Positions 9,085 through 21,515 are shown, counted from the first letter of the stretch. The stretch: 64,000 bases of DNA from Dryocosmus kuriphilus (GCA_038277395.1 CM076194.1:112619417-112683416); one strand, 5' to 3'. Made by a program: numbers and translations. The notes: generated by a model not told the origin, from the sequence alone.

Positions 9085-11702
9085 GTTTTGGTAAAACTTC
9101 CGTACTCGTTCTTTTTCGCAGATGGGGGTTTTTTGTGCTAAAAATAACTCAAAAGACCTTCTTTGTGAAAAACTTAGATAAAAAAAAGAGGGGCAAGGTT
9201 TTTTTAAACAATTTTTTTTTTAAACAAATATCTTGAACTAACCTCTATGAGTTTGACAGCCACTGGTCGGAGCATGATCGGAACTACTCGGATGAACTCG
9301 GCCGTGTCCGGTCATTTGCTCGCCATTCATTTGAATCGCTCCAACACGCTTGGAAATGCTTTTTTGTTACCATAATTTGTTTAGAAAGTGGGAATTATTA
9401 ATTTTGACTGGGAAGGTGGTTGGAAATGCTTTTTTGTTACTATATTCGGCTTAAGACGGTATGGAGATACCACATCATACCTGGCGTCTTAGCCAGGCTT
9501 CGGATATTTGAAAAAGAGGCCATGTCAACTTGGTGGGGATAGCCCCACCACCGCGACGAAGTAATGTGTGAGACAAGGAACTAGGTTTCTTCATCTCTCC
9601 CATTACAGTTTCCACCAGCCGCTTCGTGTAAAGCCGAAAATGCACGAACACGAACGATTGCAACACTCGCCGACGATAGCCGACTTCGCTTTCGCGACTG
9701 ATCGGTTTCGACCTTGAAGCCTTTGAAGGCATTTGGAGGATGGAGTTGATTTTTCATTTTTAATAAAATCGGCGTGAACGTGAGAAGTTAGCTGACGTTA
9801 AATTTTTACCTCTGTTCTCATTGGTCTAATACTTGATAATGAAGATAGCATTGAACAGATAGGCGCCAAATATGAATTTTTCAAATGTAGCAGAAAGACT
9901 TCAAAAATATATGTAATGAAGTCTTGAAATACTTAATCATTATGTTTTTCAGGAATTCTCATGAAATGTTTTAGACGATCCGATTTAAATATTTAAATAT
10001 TCTAAAGTTAAAATGATAATTATAATAATTATACGAAAACTTCATTTTTATAGGAGTTTGTAAAAAGTTGTAGATTTTTAAAATAATTTATCATGAATAT
10101 TTGTAGAAATTCATAATTTTCTATAAAAAACTATGAAAAATGAAGATGTATTTTGTTGTAGATTGTCATCAATTTTCTTAGTAAAACTTTATTTTTCATA
10201 TAAGATCATAAAACTTCATTATTATTCTTTACAAATTTTCATTTTTCATAAAAATGTATACTTTTCTAAACAAAATTGTTTCTCGTAGATATTTTTTCCA
10301 TCAGAGGGTGAGTATAAAGTAAAAATGTTGATTAACTTAATAAATTAAAAATAGTTATAATTTATTATCATTTTAACTTTAGAATATTTAAATTCAATTG
10401 AAAAATAAAACATAGATATAATAGAAACTGGCTTGAAAGTAATAGATATTAATCTAACCTCAAAATCCCATACATATATATATATATATATATCCAATAT
10501 ATTTCAACTTTACAAACCTCCAGTGTCTTATAATTTACTCGCTGTAGAATCAGATCGTCTAAAACATTTCATAAGAATTCCTGAAAAACGTAATGATTAA
10601 ATATTTCAAGACTTCATTACATGTATATCTGAAGTCTTTCTGCTACATTTGAAAAATTCATATTTGGTGCCTTTCTGTTCAATGCTGTCTTCATTATCAA
10701 GTATTAGACCAATGAGACCAGAGATAAAAATGTAACGTCAGCTAACTTCTCACGTTCACGCCGATCTTATTAAAAATGAAAAATCAACTCCATCCTCCAA
10801 ATGCCTTCAAAGGCTTCAAGGTCGAAACCGATCAGTACTCAGTAGCGAACGCGAAGTTGGCTATCGTCGGCGAGTGTTGCAATCGTTCGTGTTCGTGCAT
10901 TTTCGGCTCACACGAGCAGCTTGTAACAGGGACAACTCACCAACTCACCGTTCGTGCATTTTCGACTTTACACGAAGCCGCTGGTGGAAACTGTAATGGG
11001 AAAGACGAAGAAACCTAGTTCTTTGTCTCACACATTACTTCGTCGCGGTGATGGGGCTATCTCCACCAAGTTGCCATAGCCTCTTTTTCAAATATCCGAG
11101 GCCTGGTCTTAGCGACCCTTGGCTATTGCCTTGCGCTGGATCACCCAGACGATCGAACTCAATGCTTCACGGGGCGCTATGGTTCTCAACCGGCGGCTTC
11201 TATATTACGTTTCAGTGATACATTTATTTTTAAGAATAAATTTCCCCATTTCCAAGTGTCTTTCAGATCAGATAGAAGTACCCAACATCCCCGACTCCTT
11301 TTCCAGATGGTTTTCTCCCTTTCTCTCTGACCTCCATGGTGGTTCATCTTTAATGAACTCTGTTCCGCACCACCATGGAGGTCAGTGAGAAAGGGAGAAA
11401 ACCAGTTGGAAAAGGGGTCGGGGGATGTTGGGCAAATGATCGGACACGGCTGAGTTCAGACTTCAGCCAAGCAGTTTCGATCACGAGTTCAGCCGAGCAG
11501 TTCCGATCGCGCTCCGACCAAAGCGGCTGTCACACTCATAGAGAGTTCACGATATTCGTTTATAAAAAAAAAATGTTTAAAAAAACCTTCCCCCTCATTT
11601 TTTCTTCTAATTTTTTCACAAAGAAGGCCTTTTGAGCCATTTTCTGCAAGAAAAAGACACATTTTCGAAAAAGACCAAGTACGGAAGTTTTACCGAAATT
11701 TT
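9085..11702. repeat. 2.6-kb giant foldback element
   Basis: The text from GGTAAAACTTCCGTAC (about 9088) reappears in reverse complement at 11670-11700. Long blocks in between also pair: 9245-9310 with 11450-11540, 9480-9740 with 10790-11110, and 9750-10000 with 10545-10780. Arms run about 0.95-1.3 kb around an AT-rich centre (about 10040-10350). The right arm carries two extra segments, about 140 bp near 10395-10540 (including a TA microsatellite) and about 300 bp near 11115-11420. The arms contain GC-rich patches that open short frames on both strands, but these are mirror copies of each other and encode nothing recognisable. It is likely a non-autonomous foldback DNA element. Confidence 0.8.
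11276..11432. repeat. near-perfect small palindrome nested in the foldback right arm
   Basis: CCCAACATCCCC...CCTCCATGGTGG, about 65 bases, is followed after a loop of about 20 bases by its reverse complement ...CCACCATGGAGG...GGGGATGTTGGG. The arms are much better matched than those of the host foldback. This suggests a younger foldback insertion or gene-conversion-maintained hairpin inside the right arm. Confidence 0.75.
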
Positions 11703-12969
11703 GCCTGAGGGGCAGACAGTATAGTTTAGAAACGCTACCAAACTCTTTTATTTAATCTTTGTTCTAAAATTCCATCCCACGTCAAGTCCCATATTTGCGA
11801 TAGAGTGGGAGGTAAGGAGTGACACGGCTGAAAGGCGAATCATGTACAACTAACACTTTAAATTTTCACTGCCAAGATATTTATTTATTGATATGGTAAA
11901 ATAACCGCTGTACATGATTCCCATTGTATCAATCAAAATCAAAATATTAGGAGAACCTACAAATATGGAATATACCGGCCGCCCCGAGAGTTTACTCTTC
12001 CTCCCGGAATTTGGTTCAAGTATATCCCTACGGTCTATATTTTATGAAATTCAGGCTGGATTGAGATTGCACTCAGCCCACTTGGCCATTTGAGACACTA
12101 ATGCAGTGATGACGGGCGACTTCGTCACAGCCAAAGCTAACCCTAGTAGCAAGCTAACTGCAGACTGGCGACAGCTGGGCACCAGAAAAGGAAGAATATG
12201 GTTGCCGCCTGGCGCCCGGCTGCTTCCGCGTTGGCATGCGGTTCTGGCACCAGACTCTGGTATAACAGATCCTGGCTCAGACTGGTCATGTTATTCACTA
12301 GATAAAATCAAAGTAACATAACATGCTACTGTTTTTAAAATAGTTTACATTTTCTCTTACCCCTTTCTGTGAGAATATACTAGAAATGTCACAAAATTTC
12401 AGCAGACACTGAAACATTCGAACTTTATTTTCATATATTATACTTTGCAGTTTGGGCATGCGTCAGAGCGGGAAAATTTAAAAACATTAAAACAATATCT
12501 TAAAGTTTTTTCAATAATATATAATAATTAAAATTAAATTAAATAATAATTTGTTAAGGGGGGAAAGAAAGTTGCGTGTTATGGAAATAAATTTGCATGT
12601 CCCATTATTGTTTTATTATAACGCTTAAAAAACATTAAGGATAAAATTAAACTGCAAACACTGACAAATAAATGTAGCACCTCACTTTATTTTCCCTTAA
12701 AAAAAAGTTACTATGAGAAGTGCATTATTGAGTTTAAGTAGAAACTTTAGCATAATACATTGAAAAATGTTTACCATTGAAATTTAAATTATTCTACACT
12801 GAGTGATTGAAATAAAAAATTATTATTTGCATTAAACATGCATTCTGTTTTTTAAAAAGGAAAGAAAATTAAAATTATGAACTTGGCGATATGTAACAAC
12901 GTTGTCACTTTTGTGGAAACTTTTAAAACTCTGACATATACCTAGATAAAATTGAACATGAAGGTACTC
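11703..12969. other. spacer with a GC-rich fragment of unknown origin
   Basis: Mostly AT-rich and without genes. From about 11970 to 12320 a GC-richer block (begins near CCGGCCGCCCCGAGAG) carries a 71-codon plus-strand frame, 12106-12321. The composition differs sharply from the surroundings, so it is probably a transposon fragment. I could not assign it. A LINE leader or tail is possible but unsupported. Confidence 0.4.
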
Positions 12970-13680
12970 GTAGGTACTTTCTCTCTCAAAAGTGCGAAAG
13001 CTTTGTCTGTAGATTTAAACAATGCGATTTTGAGCATGTCGTCTTAATAGATTAATATATTTTTAATAATTGGTATAAAATACTCAAAAATTTATTAACT
13101 TTACTGTGAAACTTCTATGCATATTTGTACAATTTTTAAATATTTAAATCACGTATACTTTGTACCTCAACGTACGAAAGCTTTTTCTGCAGACTTAATG
13201 CGAGTTTGTGCATGTCGACTTACTTAATAGTATATTTTAAATAATTGGTACAAAATAATCAAACATTTATGAACTTTGCGGCGAAGCGTCGTGGCATATT
13301 TCTAAGATTTATAAATATTTAAATCACAGATAATTTGAATCTTAAAAGTATGAAATATTTCCCTGTAGACCTGAAGACATTTCTAAGATTTATAAATATT
13401 TAAATCACAGATACTTTGTACCTTAAAAGTATCAAAGCTTTCCCAGTAGACTTGAAGACATGAGAATAATAACTGGATAAGGATCATTTGAAGTTGGCAC
13501 CCAAATAGCATCCTTCTACTTGTTATTTTGCTGCCAACTTCAAATGGTTCTTACACAGTTGTCATTTTTATGTCTTTTAAACAATGCGAGTTTGTACATG
13601 TCGTCTTACTTAACACTATATTTTAAATAATGAGTACAAAATAATTAAACTGTTATGCGTTTTATATCGAGAATACTTAA
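12970..13680. repeat. degenerate tandem repeat, about 180-bp unit
   Basis: Units begin near AATGCGAGTTTGTGCATGTCG (about 13020, 13198 and 13584). Each continues through TTTTAATAATTGGTACAAAATA, AAATATTTAAATCAC and a CGAAAGCTTT(T/C)C-GTAGACTT block. A partial extra duplication of the AAATATTTAAATCACAGATA block lies at 13310-13440. Between the last two full copies there is a small palindromic insertion. No coding capacity was recognised. Confidence 0.6.
13450..13570. repeat. short foldback insertion within the tandem repeat
   Basis: AATAACTGGATAAGGATCATTTGAAGTTGGCA and, after a loop of about 35 bases, TGCCAACTTCAAATGGTTCTTACACAGTTGTCATT pair as imperfect inverted arms of about 35 bp (shown here only to name the arms; the pairing core is TTTGAAGTTGGCA). 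It interrupts the repeat array, so it is probably a MITE-like insertion. Confidence 0.6.
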
Positions 13681-14800
13681 AATCGTAAAAATAAGAAACC
13701 ATTACGTCACAGCAATGAGAAGACAGCTGCGAATGTTTTGACATGTCTGTTCTATTTTTGCACAATGACTTGTAACAGGAGACAATGGAGATCAAATGCC
13801 GGACCTTATTTGTAAATTTTAAAGATATCGAGCCGTAAGGTACGGTTACGAAATGTTTTCTTCTAGATGTTAATCATCCGACCATCTTCCGAAAAAACTA
13901 AAAATTCAACAACAAAATTAAAATTCGGTCTTAATACATAGGGAAATTTTTAAGGAAATTTGGTATATAAAAAATGTGTAAATTAGAAGGAATAATTGTG
14001 TAGTTTCATTTCGCATAACTTGGACGTGTTCCTTTCTTAAGTCTTCTTTTCTTTGCAATGATTTGAATTTCGAATGTTATTAATTACAGTGATCGAATTT
14101 TCGTTAAATTTTAATGAAAAACAGAAAAACTCAAACCGAATAATACATCCAATCATTTACACTAAAATACTGAAAAAAGTGAAAAAGAAAGAGGGGATTT
14201 TCGCAAAGCAAAAACTTCATGAAAGAGAGTAAGCAAGAATAATTGCTTTTCATACAGAAAATTCTTATTCTTGTATAAAATAATACTTCTTCTAAGACTT
14301 AATTTTACATTACAGTTTTTATTAATTTAAAAAAAGATCATTTATAAATGATGCAAAAATGTTGTTCCCTTTTACTTTAATCTCACTATGTGATTTATTA
14401 AGCAAATAAATGCAAGAACAAATTGCAAGACATTACACCACTATCATATGAGTGATTAAATTTTAATCGTTACTACCCTTCAACTAGTTTTTGTGAACTT
14501 TTTGGTAATAAAGTATTGCTTATGGGATTAAAGAGTTTTTAAAACTTATATTGATAAACTAGTTTGTTGAAAAGAATTTTTCGGCTAATTGTGTTTTTTT
14601 AAAGCGTTGATTTGAAGATAGAAGTCTATTTATGAGGTTTAAATATGAATATACTGTAAAGATTAGAACGATATAGAACTTCACAACATGTAATCTGACT
14701 TTCGCATTTCCCTGCGCTATCTTCATTCTCCTTTGTATTTCTTGGTTTCCGTCAGTCTGGTTTAAGTTGCCATTAAAATGAAAATCTTGATAATGTATTT
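13681..14800. other. AT-rich spacer
   Basis: No gene, RNA or clear repeat was recognised in these 1.1 kb. It forms the 3' flank of the minus-strand DUF4806-like gene. Confidence 0.5.
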
Positions 14801-14807
14801 CTTCTTG

Positions 14808-17240
14808 TTATGACTGTATGAAATCTTCGGAATGAAATTCTAATGGATCAAGCTTTATTATATTCCTGCCATTTACCTCAGGCTCCATGTCATTCTCATT
14901 TCTAACATATGGATTCATTAACATGGTATTTATGTCATGCAGATGAAGCTCCGTGCAATTTTCGTCATCTAGATCATGTTCCTGATTAAATTGATCATGT
15001 TCCATGGAGTTTCTGTCATGCAAATTAGGCTCCGTGGAATTTCCGATAGGTAGATCAGGCTTCTTGGCACCTATAAGAAAATTTGTCTCCATATGATGTC
15101 TGGGATGTCTTGCACTAGCATGTTCTTCACAGTTGATTCGTCGTTCGGAGTCCCGTACGCGTTGTTTCACAACTTTCAACACATTCTGCACCTCTAAATC
15201 GAATTGGGCTTGATAGATTAGTGGAATACCACGACATTGCTTCAGTGCAGCTACAAAAAACAGAACAATTAGCCTTCTTAGACAAAATTTTTAAAAAAAC
15301 CTTAATTATCATGTAAACCAAATTGAACATTTTCAAAGTAATTTTATTTACAATTGGAAGTTTTAAAATTGAATACGTTTTCGTTTAAGGCATTTTGAAA
15401 AGTTTCTTTTGCCAATTTTGTGGTAAAAGCTAAATCGAATTACGTGGGTTTTCTACAGAATAGCTCAATTTTTAAATATTAAAACTTTACATTTAAAATT
15501 GTACAAGATTGAGTGATTGAAATTGTCTCATTTTTAAATATTCAACCTCAAATTATTTAATTAAATTATTTAAATATTATAGCTTTTTTGGAAATTTCAA
15601 AAAGCGGACATATGTAAATTTTAATCCAGGCTGTTGTTGCAGTAAATATTACCTATATAACTTGAAACACTTTTAATGTTAAATTATCTCATTCTTCAAG
15701 TTGCACTCTTAAACTATCCGATTTTCAAGATCGTAAATTTATAATCCTTTGAATATTTAAAGGTGTGGATTTTTTAATTGCACAATTTTAAGCAATTTTA
15801 GTTTGAAGAAAATAATTTTGAAATTTACAATCTAAAAATTATCCCAACTTGAATGTTTTTTAAACATTGATCCTGCGAATTTGAAATAAAATTTTATAAT
15901 TTTCAAGAATTAAAATCAACATTAATTATTAAATTTTACAGGCTTCTATTTTACAGTTGGACAATTTATAAAGTATCATACTGAAATTATACAAATTTTT
16001 AGAGTTTTCAGTTTAGAACGATGTAACATTCAACGATTTAAATTTGAAAGCGAACAATCTTGAATGTTTCAGTCTAAAATGTATGATTCTTTCTTTTTCA
16101 GTTTTTTTGAAATTTTTAAACCACAATTCTTACGAACTGCTTTCAAGAAGAAAAGTTTCAAATGGAATCATAGCCGTTTTAAAGAATATGAGGAACTCCC
16201 GCAATTTTACATTATTGAATATGATACCAAGTGACATTTAAAGTTATTGGATAAGTTTTTCTACTGAAACTAAGAGTTTAATAAAATATTCTCGGTCAAT
16301 GCCATTTACCGATTTTATCCAGTCTCAAAAACAATAACATGATCAATAAATTTAAAGTAAAGAAGCAATAAATTGTCTAGAAACCTACCGAAAAGAAGAT
16401 TTGCAAACCATGTTCCTTTCATGATTATCGAATTCTTATTTTTTGCCTTCCATGTGAATTGGGCACACAGTTTATCTGCTATTGTTTCCCTCATGAACCT
16501 ATTAAGAGCATCCTTGGTGGAAAGTCCTCCAACTTCAACGAGATAGTTGACTCGCATGTGTCATAAAAAAAAATGTATATACATACATACATATAAATTA
16601 TCAAAAATTATTTCACGTCAAATATTCATAGTGAATGTAAAAAATATACATATTTAAATTGCCTTCGACGCACTTACAAAATTTTTATGAGCATCATTGG
16701 TCCTCCAAAATCATCAACGGAAGCTCAACAGGTTAACACATAATATATCTTTGTTTTGCGTTGTGTTTTTCCTAAATAATATTAAACATAAACACATTAT
16801 ACATGGACAGTTACATCTTATGAAAAAATGTATTTGTGCAGTAAAATGCATACCTGACGCATCATCTTGTCTCTTGAAATTCTTGTAATATTAAACTCTG
16901 TAATTCTCCAATATCTAAAGTTTCAGATTCCCTGAGTTTTGATATTTGCGATTCGCACGATTTCTGGATGTTATTTATTCGTTGTTCATGAACTCGATCC
17001 ATAAGTTTCATCAAACTTGCTATTTGTGGCATTGCAAACTTTACTCATACTTCTTTGAAATTTTGGTTTTCAGTCTCTGATTGTGAGTTTCCATTTTGGA
17101 AATTTTGCAGAACTTCTTCAAATGAAACATTTGAGGAATCACTAACAAGAAGCAGTTTTGCCCAATAGTTACAACGTCGGTAGACAAATCGACGGAAGAC
17201 GTGGAGTGTGAGGAAGTAATATTGTGTGTTTTAACCATAG
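14808..17240 (-). pseudogene. DUF4806-like gene, spliced and broken
   Basis: Pieces of one minus-strand gene are visible. The segment at about 17200-16860 has an open frame rich in Gln, Asn and Glu that predicts coiled coil. It is interrupted by TGA near 17035 and again just before a donor-like CAG|GTATGC at about 16850. A second exon, about 16557-16389, encodes EVGGLSTKDALNRFMRETI and a Trp-Lys stretch, the pattern of the DUF4806 domain found in many insect proteins. It ends at G|GTAGGT. The last exon starts after TTTTTTGTAG at 15250 and joins in the right phase. It continues the domain (QCRGIPLIYQAQFDLEVQNV, then VKQRVRDSERR) and a polar tail with repeated HD/NxxE motifs to the TAA at 14808. 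DUF4806 has no established function and is often found in transposon-derived or multicopy insect genes. The internal stops suggest a pseudogene, though exon choice could avoid some of them. Confidence 0.55.
15380..16080. repeat. intronic AT-rich degenerate short repeats
   Basis: Decayed blocks resembling AAATTGTACAAGATTGAGTG or TTGAATGTTT recur every few tens of bases within the putative intron. They resemble those at about 4700-5160. No coding frame is supported. Confidence 0.4.
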
Positions 17241-17687
17241 TGTTATCACTGTGAATGTTCAGTAGTGGATTTAGGCATGGGCAACATGGGCTACTACCCA
17301 GGGCGGCAAATTTTTGTGGGCTGCAAATTCAGGGAGACTAAAAATTTTTTTATATTATATCCTCGAAAAAAACAAATATAAAAAAATATTCATATAAATT
17401 TCAAATTTATTAAAACTATATATTTTGTGAAATTTCTGAACATTTTTAGTTACGACATAGATGTTCTTTTTCCAAATATTAGGTATATTAATCAAATCTG
17501 ATTCAAATTAGTGCGCGATTTTTGTTTTTCAAGAGCTGGTTGATTGATTTGCCTCCATCTGCATACTAACTACTTTACTATATTCGTCTACTTATTTACT
17601 TCTCTGAAAACGTAAATACTTGATTATTATATCACAATAGTTACATTTTTCAATTTGCTATAAAAATTTGAAGCTTTTTGCTACAAT

Positions 17688-20600
17688 ATGAGTGACAGTC
17701 GGAAAAGTTTAGTGGTGCCGAGTACAGAAAACGAGCAGCTGAAAAGTTACAGTTAGCAAAAAATAGGAAGCTCCACTCATTTTTCCCCCAAAAAAAATCC
17801 CCCAAATGAAAATCCCTCTTCTACTGTTAAAGTAACTTCTCAAACAAGTTCAAATTCGAATGGTATATTTTCACTTTTAAATTTTGTATATATGTGTCTG
17901 ATTATTTTTTAAAAAATCAATATTTATATTTGGAGGTTATGTTATTTATCCTCAAGAGGTTACCCCAAATGAATTGTTCGATTTACAAATTTTTTTTTGC
18001 TCAATTTGAAATATTTTTGACTTTATTTTTATTTTACAGACTCCAAAATATCACAGATATCAACGAATGTAGAAATTTTTAACAAAAAAGAAGAAAATAT
18101 AGAAGAAACAGTCAAAAATCAAAAGTGTTTAGAAAATGATCCAGATAAATGGATATAAGCATGGGTAAAAGCAAAAGGAAGATCTTGATTTCACTCATTC
18201 AAAAAGATTATGCGATGACGGGAATGCAAAATATCTTTCCAAAACTTTATTAAAGAGAAAACTCCTCAATGGTGAATAAATGCCTCGTCCATGGCTCGCC
18301 TATTCAGAAAGCAAAGGAACAGTATTTTGTATTCCATGCCTTCTCTATAATCATAAAAATTGCGCTTTTAATGACAAAAGCAGATGTAATGATTGTAAAC
18401 ATGCGGTAACACGTACAACAGAACACGAAAACTCTCGTGTTCACAAACAAAGCGTTTCGGATTTTAACAAAGAGGAGAAATCAGTGGCAGAATCGATAAT
18501 GAGTTGATACAGCGATTTGATGTAGAGTAGCTTACTGGAGAAATGTTCTTAAGAGGGGCAGAAGTGCAATCAAATCTTTGGCTTCGCGTGGAATTGCGTT
18601 TAGAGGAAGCTACTAAAAATTTGGTTGTACCAATAATGGAAATTATATGATGCTCTTAGAATTTCTAGCGGAATTTGACCCTGTTATGGCTGATCATATT
18701 AGTAGGTTTGGTAGTAAAGGAATTGGAATTACTAATTACTTGTCTAAAGGAGTTTATAAGGAATTAGTGCAGTTAATGGCACAAAAATTGACTTCAGCCT
18801 TAATCAGTGAAATTAAAGTTGCAAAGTACTTCTCGGTCGTTGTCGATTCTACGCCTGATATTTCCCACGTGGACCAATCATCGTTAATCATAATATACGT
18901 AAGACCTGATGGCACACCCACGGAAAGATTTTTGAAGTTTATAGGGAATGCAGGACATAAAGCTGAAGAACTGGCAAAGGCCGTTATTGTTTCTTTACAG
19001 AATTATGATTTGAACGTGATGGATTGCAGAGGTCAGTCATACGATAATGCCCCATATATGTCCGGAGCCTTATCTGGTCTCCAAACACGACTCAAAGAAA
19101 TTAACATTCTTGCCGAATATGTACCATGTTCCACACATTCTTTGAATTTAGTTAGGGCACATGTCGCGAAAAGTTGTACCGAAGCAGCTTCTTTTTTTTT
19201 CTACGGTTCAATCTTTGTGTAATTTCTTTACTGCGTCGACCCAACGATGGAAAATTCTCCAATCACGTACTCAAAGAAAGTCCATTCACTTAAAATCCCT
19301 GTCAAGTACCAGATGTTCAGCTTGTATGGATGCTGTTTGTATTCTCAATCAAAATTTCAATGAAATAATCGAAGTTTTGATAATAATTTAAGAAAGTCTG
19401 ACTGAAAATGCGATGACCAGACAAGAAGCAAAAGGATTAAGGCTTCAATTTGAACATTTAGAAACAGCATTCATGCAATTTTTATGATATTCTCTGCTCT
19501 CTAGATTCAACTCTGTCAGTTTGCATTTGCAAAGCGTGAACATCAGTATTGTTGAAGTCATTGATGTGTACAAAGGTCTTACAAAATATGTGACTGATAC
19601 CCGCAAAGAATTCGATTTGTATGAGAAAAAAGCAGGGCATATTCTAACGGGCAGTTCTACAAAAAAAGGCAGTTGTAAAAAAAAGGGCAGTTGTAAAGAA
19701 AAAAGGGCAGTTCTAAAAAAAAAAAAAATGGGCAGTTGACTGTTGCTCTGAAGAGCAGGTTTTTGATTTTTGTAACGACGACATTACCGAAGCTTGCCTG
19801 CTATTGTTGGAATTTTTCATTTCCATTGTAGAAAATTTCTTTTTTCACAATACGAGAGCGACGTGTGACGCTTAAAGAGACCCACAGCTATCAAAGCATA
19901 TCGTGCTGACATTTTTTGTGAGGGGCTGTATGCACACCTACGCGAAAGTAGCGCCATCGGTTGCGGCTGGCTGAAGCGAGGGACAGTCACCGCAAAAATT
20001 GAAGTATTTATTTACGAAAATACCCGTGAAAATGTAATTATTAATAATCACCAGCAAAAAAGTGGACTTTTCGGAATCCCGATTCCTTCTTTTTTTTTTT
20101 TAGTTTTCGTTTAGTACGAAGTCGGGCAGTTCTGAATTTTGCTTAGAATATGCCCTGGAAAAAAGCGCTGGAAATTTCAGAGAGCCAAATGAACCGATCA
20201 CTTGCTGTACGGAAAAGAAAGAGAAAATTACAATCAGATGAGATGAAAGATGGCGAAGTTGAATTGACCGGGAGAGATAATTTCAAAATCCATACTTTCA
20301 ACGTTATATTGGACAATTTATCATCTGAACTTCAAAGAAGATTCTTAGCATATAGTAAAATTCATGGGAAATTCTCAATTTTTACGATATTGAAAGACTC
20401 GAGTGCCTCTGAAATTCGTGACAGGGCCAAAGTTTTGCGAGAAATTTACAAATCGGATCTCGAAGTTTCATCTGATGACGAATTCTTTTATTTTCATGCT
20501 TATTGTGTGGGAAAGAAGATCGAAAAAAAATCACCCCTAGAATTATTAAAGATTCTTCGATCTAATGATCTTTATACCTACTCTATTTCCAAATGTCGAA

Positions 20601-20830
20601 ATAGCGTGTCGGATGTTTGCTTGTACTACTGTAACGAATTGCACAGCTGAAAGGTCTTCCTCTTGCTTGAAAAGAGTGAAGTCATATCTTCGTTCTTCTA
20701 TGACTGAAGACCGTCTCAATAGTTTAGCATTATTGTGCATAGAATCGCAAACTTTGTTATCTTTAAATACCGATGATTTGATCTCTGACTTTGTAGCAAA
20801 AAAAAAACAAGACAAAAATGGTTTTAAAAT
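17688..20830 (+). pseudogene. hAT transposase (zf-TTF, DUF4371, C-terminal dimerisation), multiply broken
   Basis: Fragments appear in the expected order. First comes an N-terminal basic segment (RKRAAEKLQLAKN) one frame away from the ATG at 17688. Next is a TTF-type zinc finger at 18280-18506 (PWLAYSESKGTVFCIPC, then HENSRVHK). A DUF4371/RNase-H-like region at 18647-19200 follows (FSVVVDSTPDISHVDQSS, with the conserved D-x-T-x-D). The helical region at 19500-19640 continues after the MITE at 20166. The hAT dimerisation region at 20565-20790 is in another frame (TAERSSSCLKRVKSYLRSS). At least four frameshifts and several stops separate these pieces. The family resembles the zinc finger MYM-type 1-like transposases common in insects. 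It is inactive as read. Confidence 0.88.
19633..20157. mobile_element. 525-bp hAT-type MITE with perfect 8-bp target duplication
   Basis: The element begins CAGGGCATATTCTAA (19633-19647) and ends with the exact reverse complement TTAGAATATGCCCTG (20143-20157). The 8 bases on both sides are identical: GAAAAAAG at 19625-19632 and 20158-20165. This is a textbook hAT insertion. The interior has no transposase. Near the left end it carries four to five short tandem blocks of GGGCAGTT(C/G)T followed by A-runs, and GGGCAGTTCT is seen again near the right end. Joining the flanks across the insertion keeps the older transposase frame, so the MITE landed in a coding region that was otherwise readable there. 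Confidence 0.93.
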
Positions 20831-20898
20831 TAAGATTCGATGTAACATTGAGAAGAAAAAGAGATCGCATGTAATAAGTTCTGTATATACATATATAT

Positions 20899-21515
20899 GG
20901 GACGTTTCACGTCACTTTTACCCCCCCCCCCCTCTCCCCAAAAATTGAGAGGACGTACATACACTTACGACCAATCAAAATTTTCGTTGAAATATAGGCT
21001 TTCGAATGCAAAGTGGCATATGCCATGATTTCAAGATGGCGGACCAATATGGCGGACATAACGATAGAAAGTGCCTTAGGCATGAGTGTAAAAATTCAGA
21101 ATAGCGATAAACAATTCTGAAAAAAATCATGCAGTGGCTTTTCTGGCTACTGGTTCGAATTCCAAGATCAAACTTTCAAAATTCAAGATGGCGGATCCAA
21201 TATGGCGGACGAAATTTTCAAAAAGCTTTTACCCCCCCTCTGCCCAAAAATTGAGAGGACGTACATACACTTACGACCACTCCAAATTTTCGTTGAAATA
21301 TAGGCTTTCGAATGCAAAGTGGCATATGCCATGATTTCAAGATGGCGGACCAATATGGCGGCCATAACGATAGAAAGTGTCTTAGGCATGTGTAAAAATT
21401 CAGAATAGCGATAAACAATTCTGAAAAAAATCATGCAGTAGCTTTTCTGGCTACTGGTTCGAATTCCAAGATCAAACTTTCAAAATTCAAGATGGCGGAT
21501 CCAATATTGCTCAGA
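20899..21515. repeat. left terminal array, two copies of a 310-bp unit
   Basis: The block CCCCCC-TCT(G/C)CCCAAAAATTGAGAGG starts near 20921 and again near 21231. Each unit has a C-run, the GGACGTACATACACTTACGACC motif, and two paired motifs of the form AAGATGGCGGAnCCAATATGGCGG. The final half-motif at about 21489 is degraded (CAATATTGCTC). Confidence 0.88.

Larger units (their letters stand above)
17260..20880 (+). mobile_element. hAT transposon remnant (TTF zinc finger type)
   Basis: The left end, CAGTAGTGGATTTAGGCATGG at 17260, has the CAG(G)xG start typical of hAT terminal repeats. A broken hAT transposase follows (17688 to about 20830). I could not find a matching right terminal repeat before the next element starts at 20899, so the right end is decayed or deleted. 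The element is interrupted by a younger hAT-type MITE at 19633-20157. Confidence 0.75.

Noticed and set aside
9475..11635. Short frames in the large foldback (e.g. 9475-9732, 10776-11018, 11375-11635)
   Set aside because: They are mirror images of each other in the inverted arms and show no domain or codon pattern.
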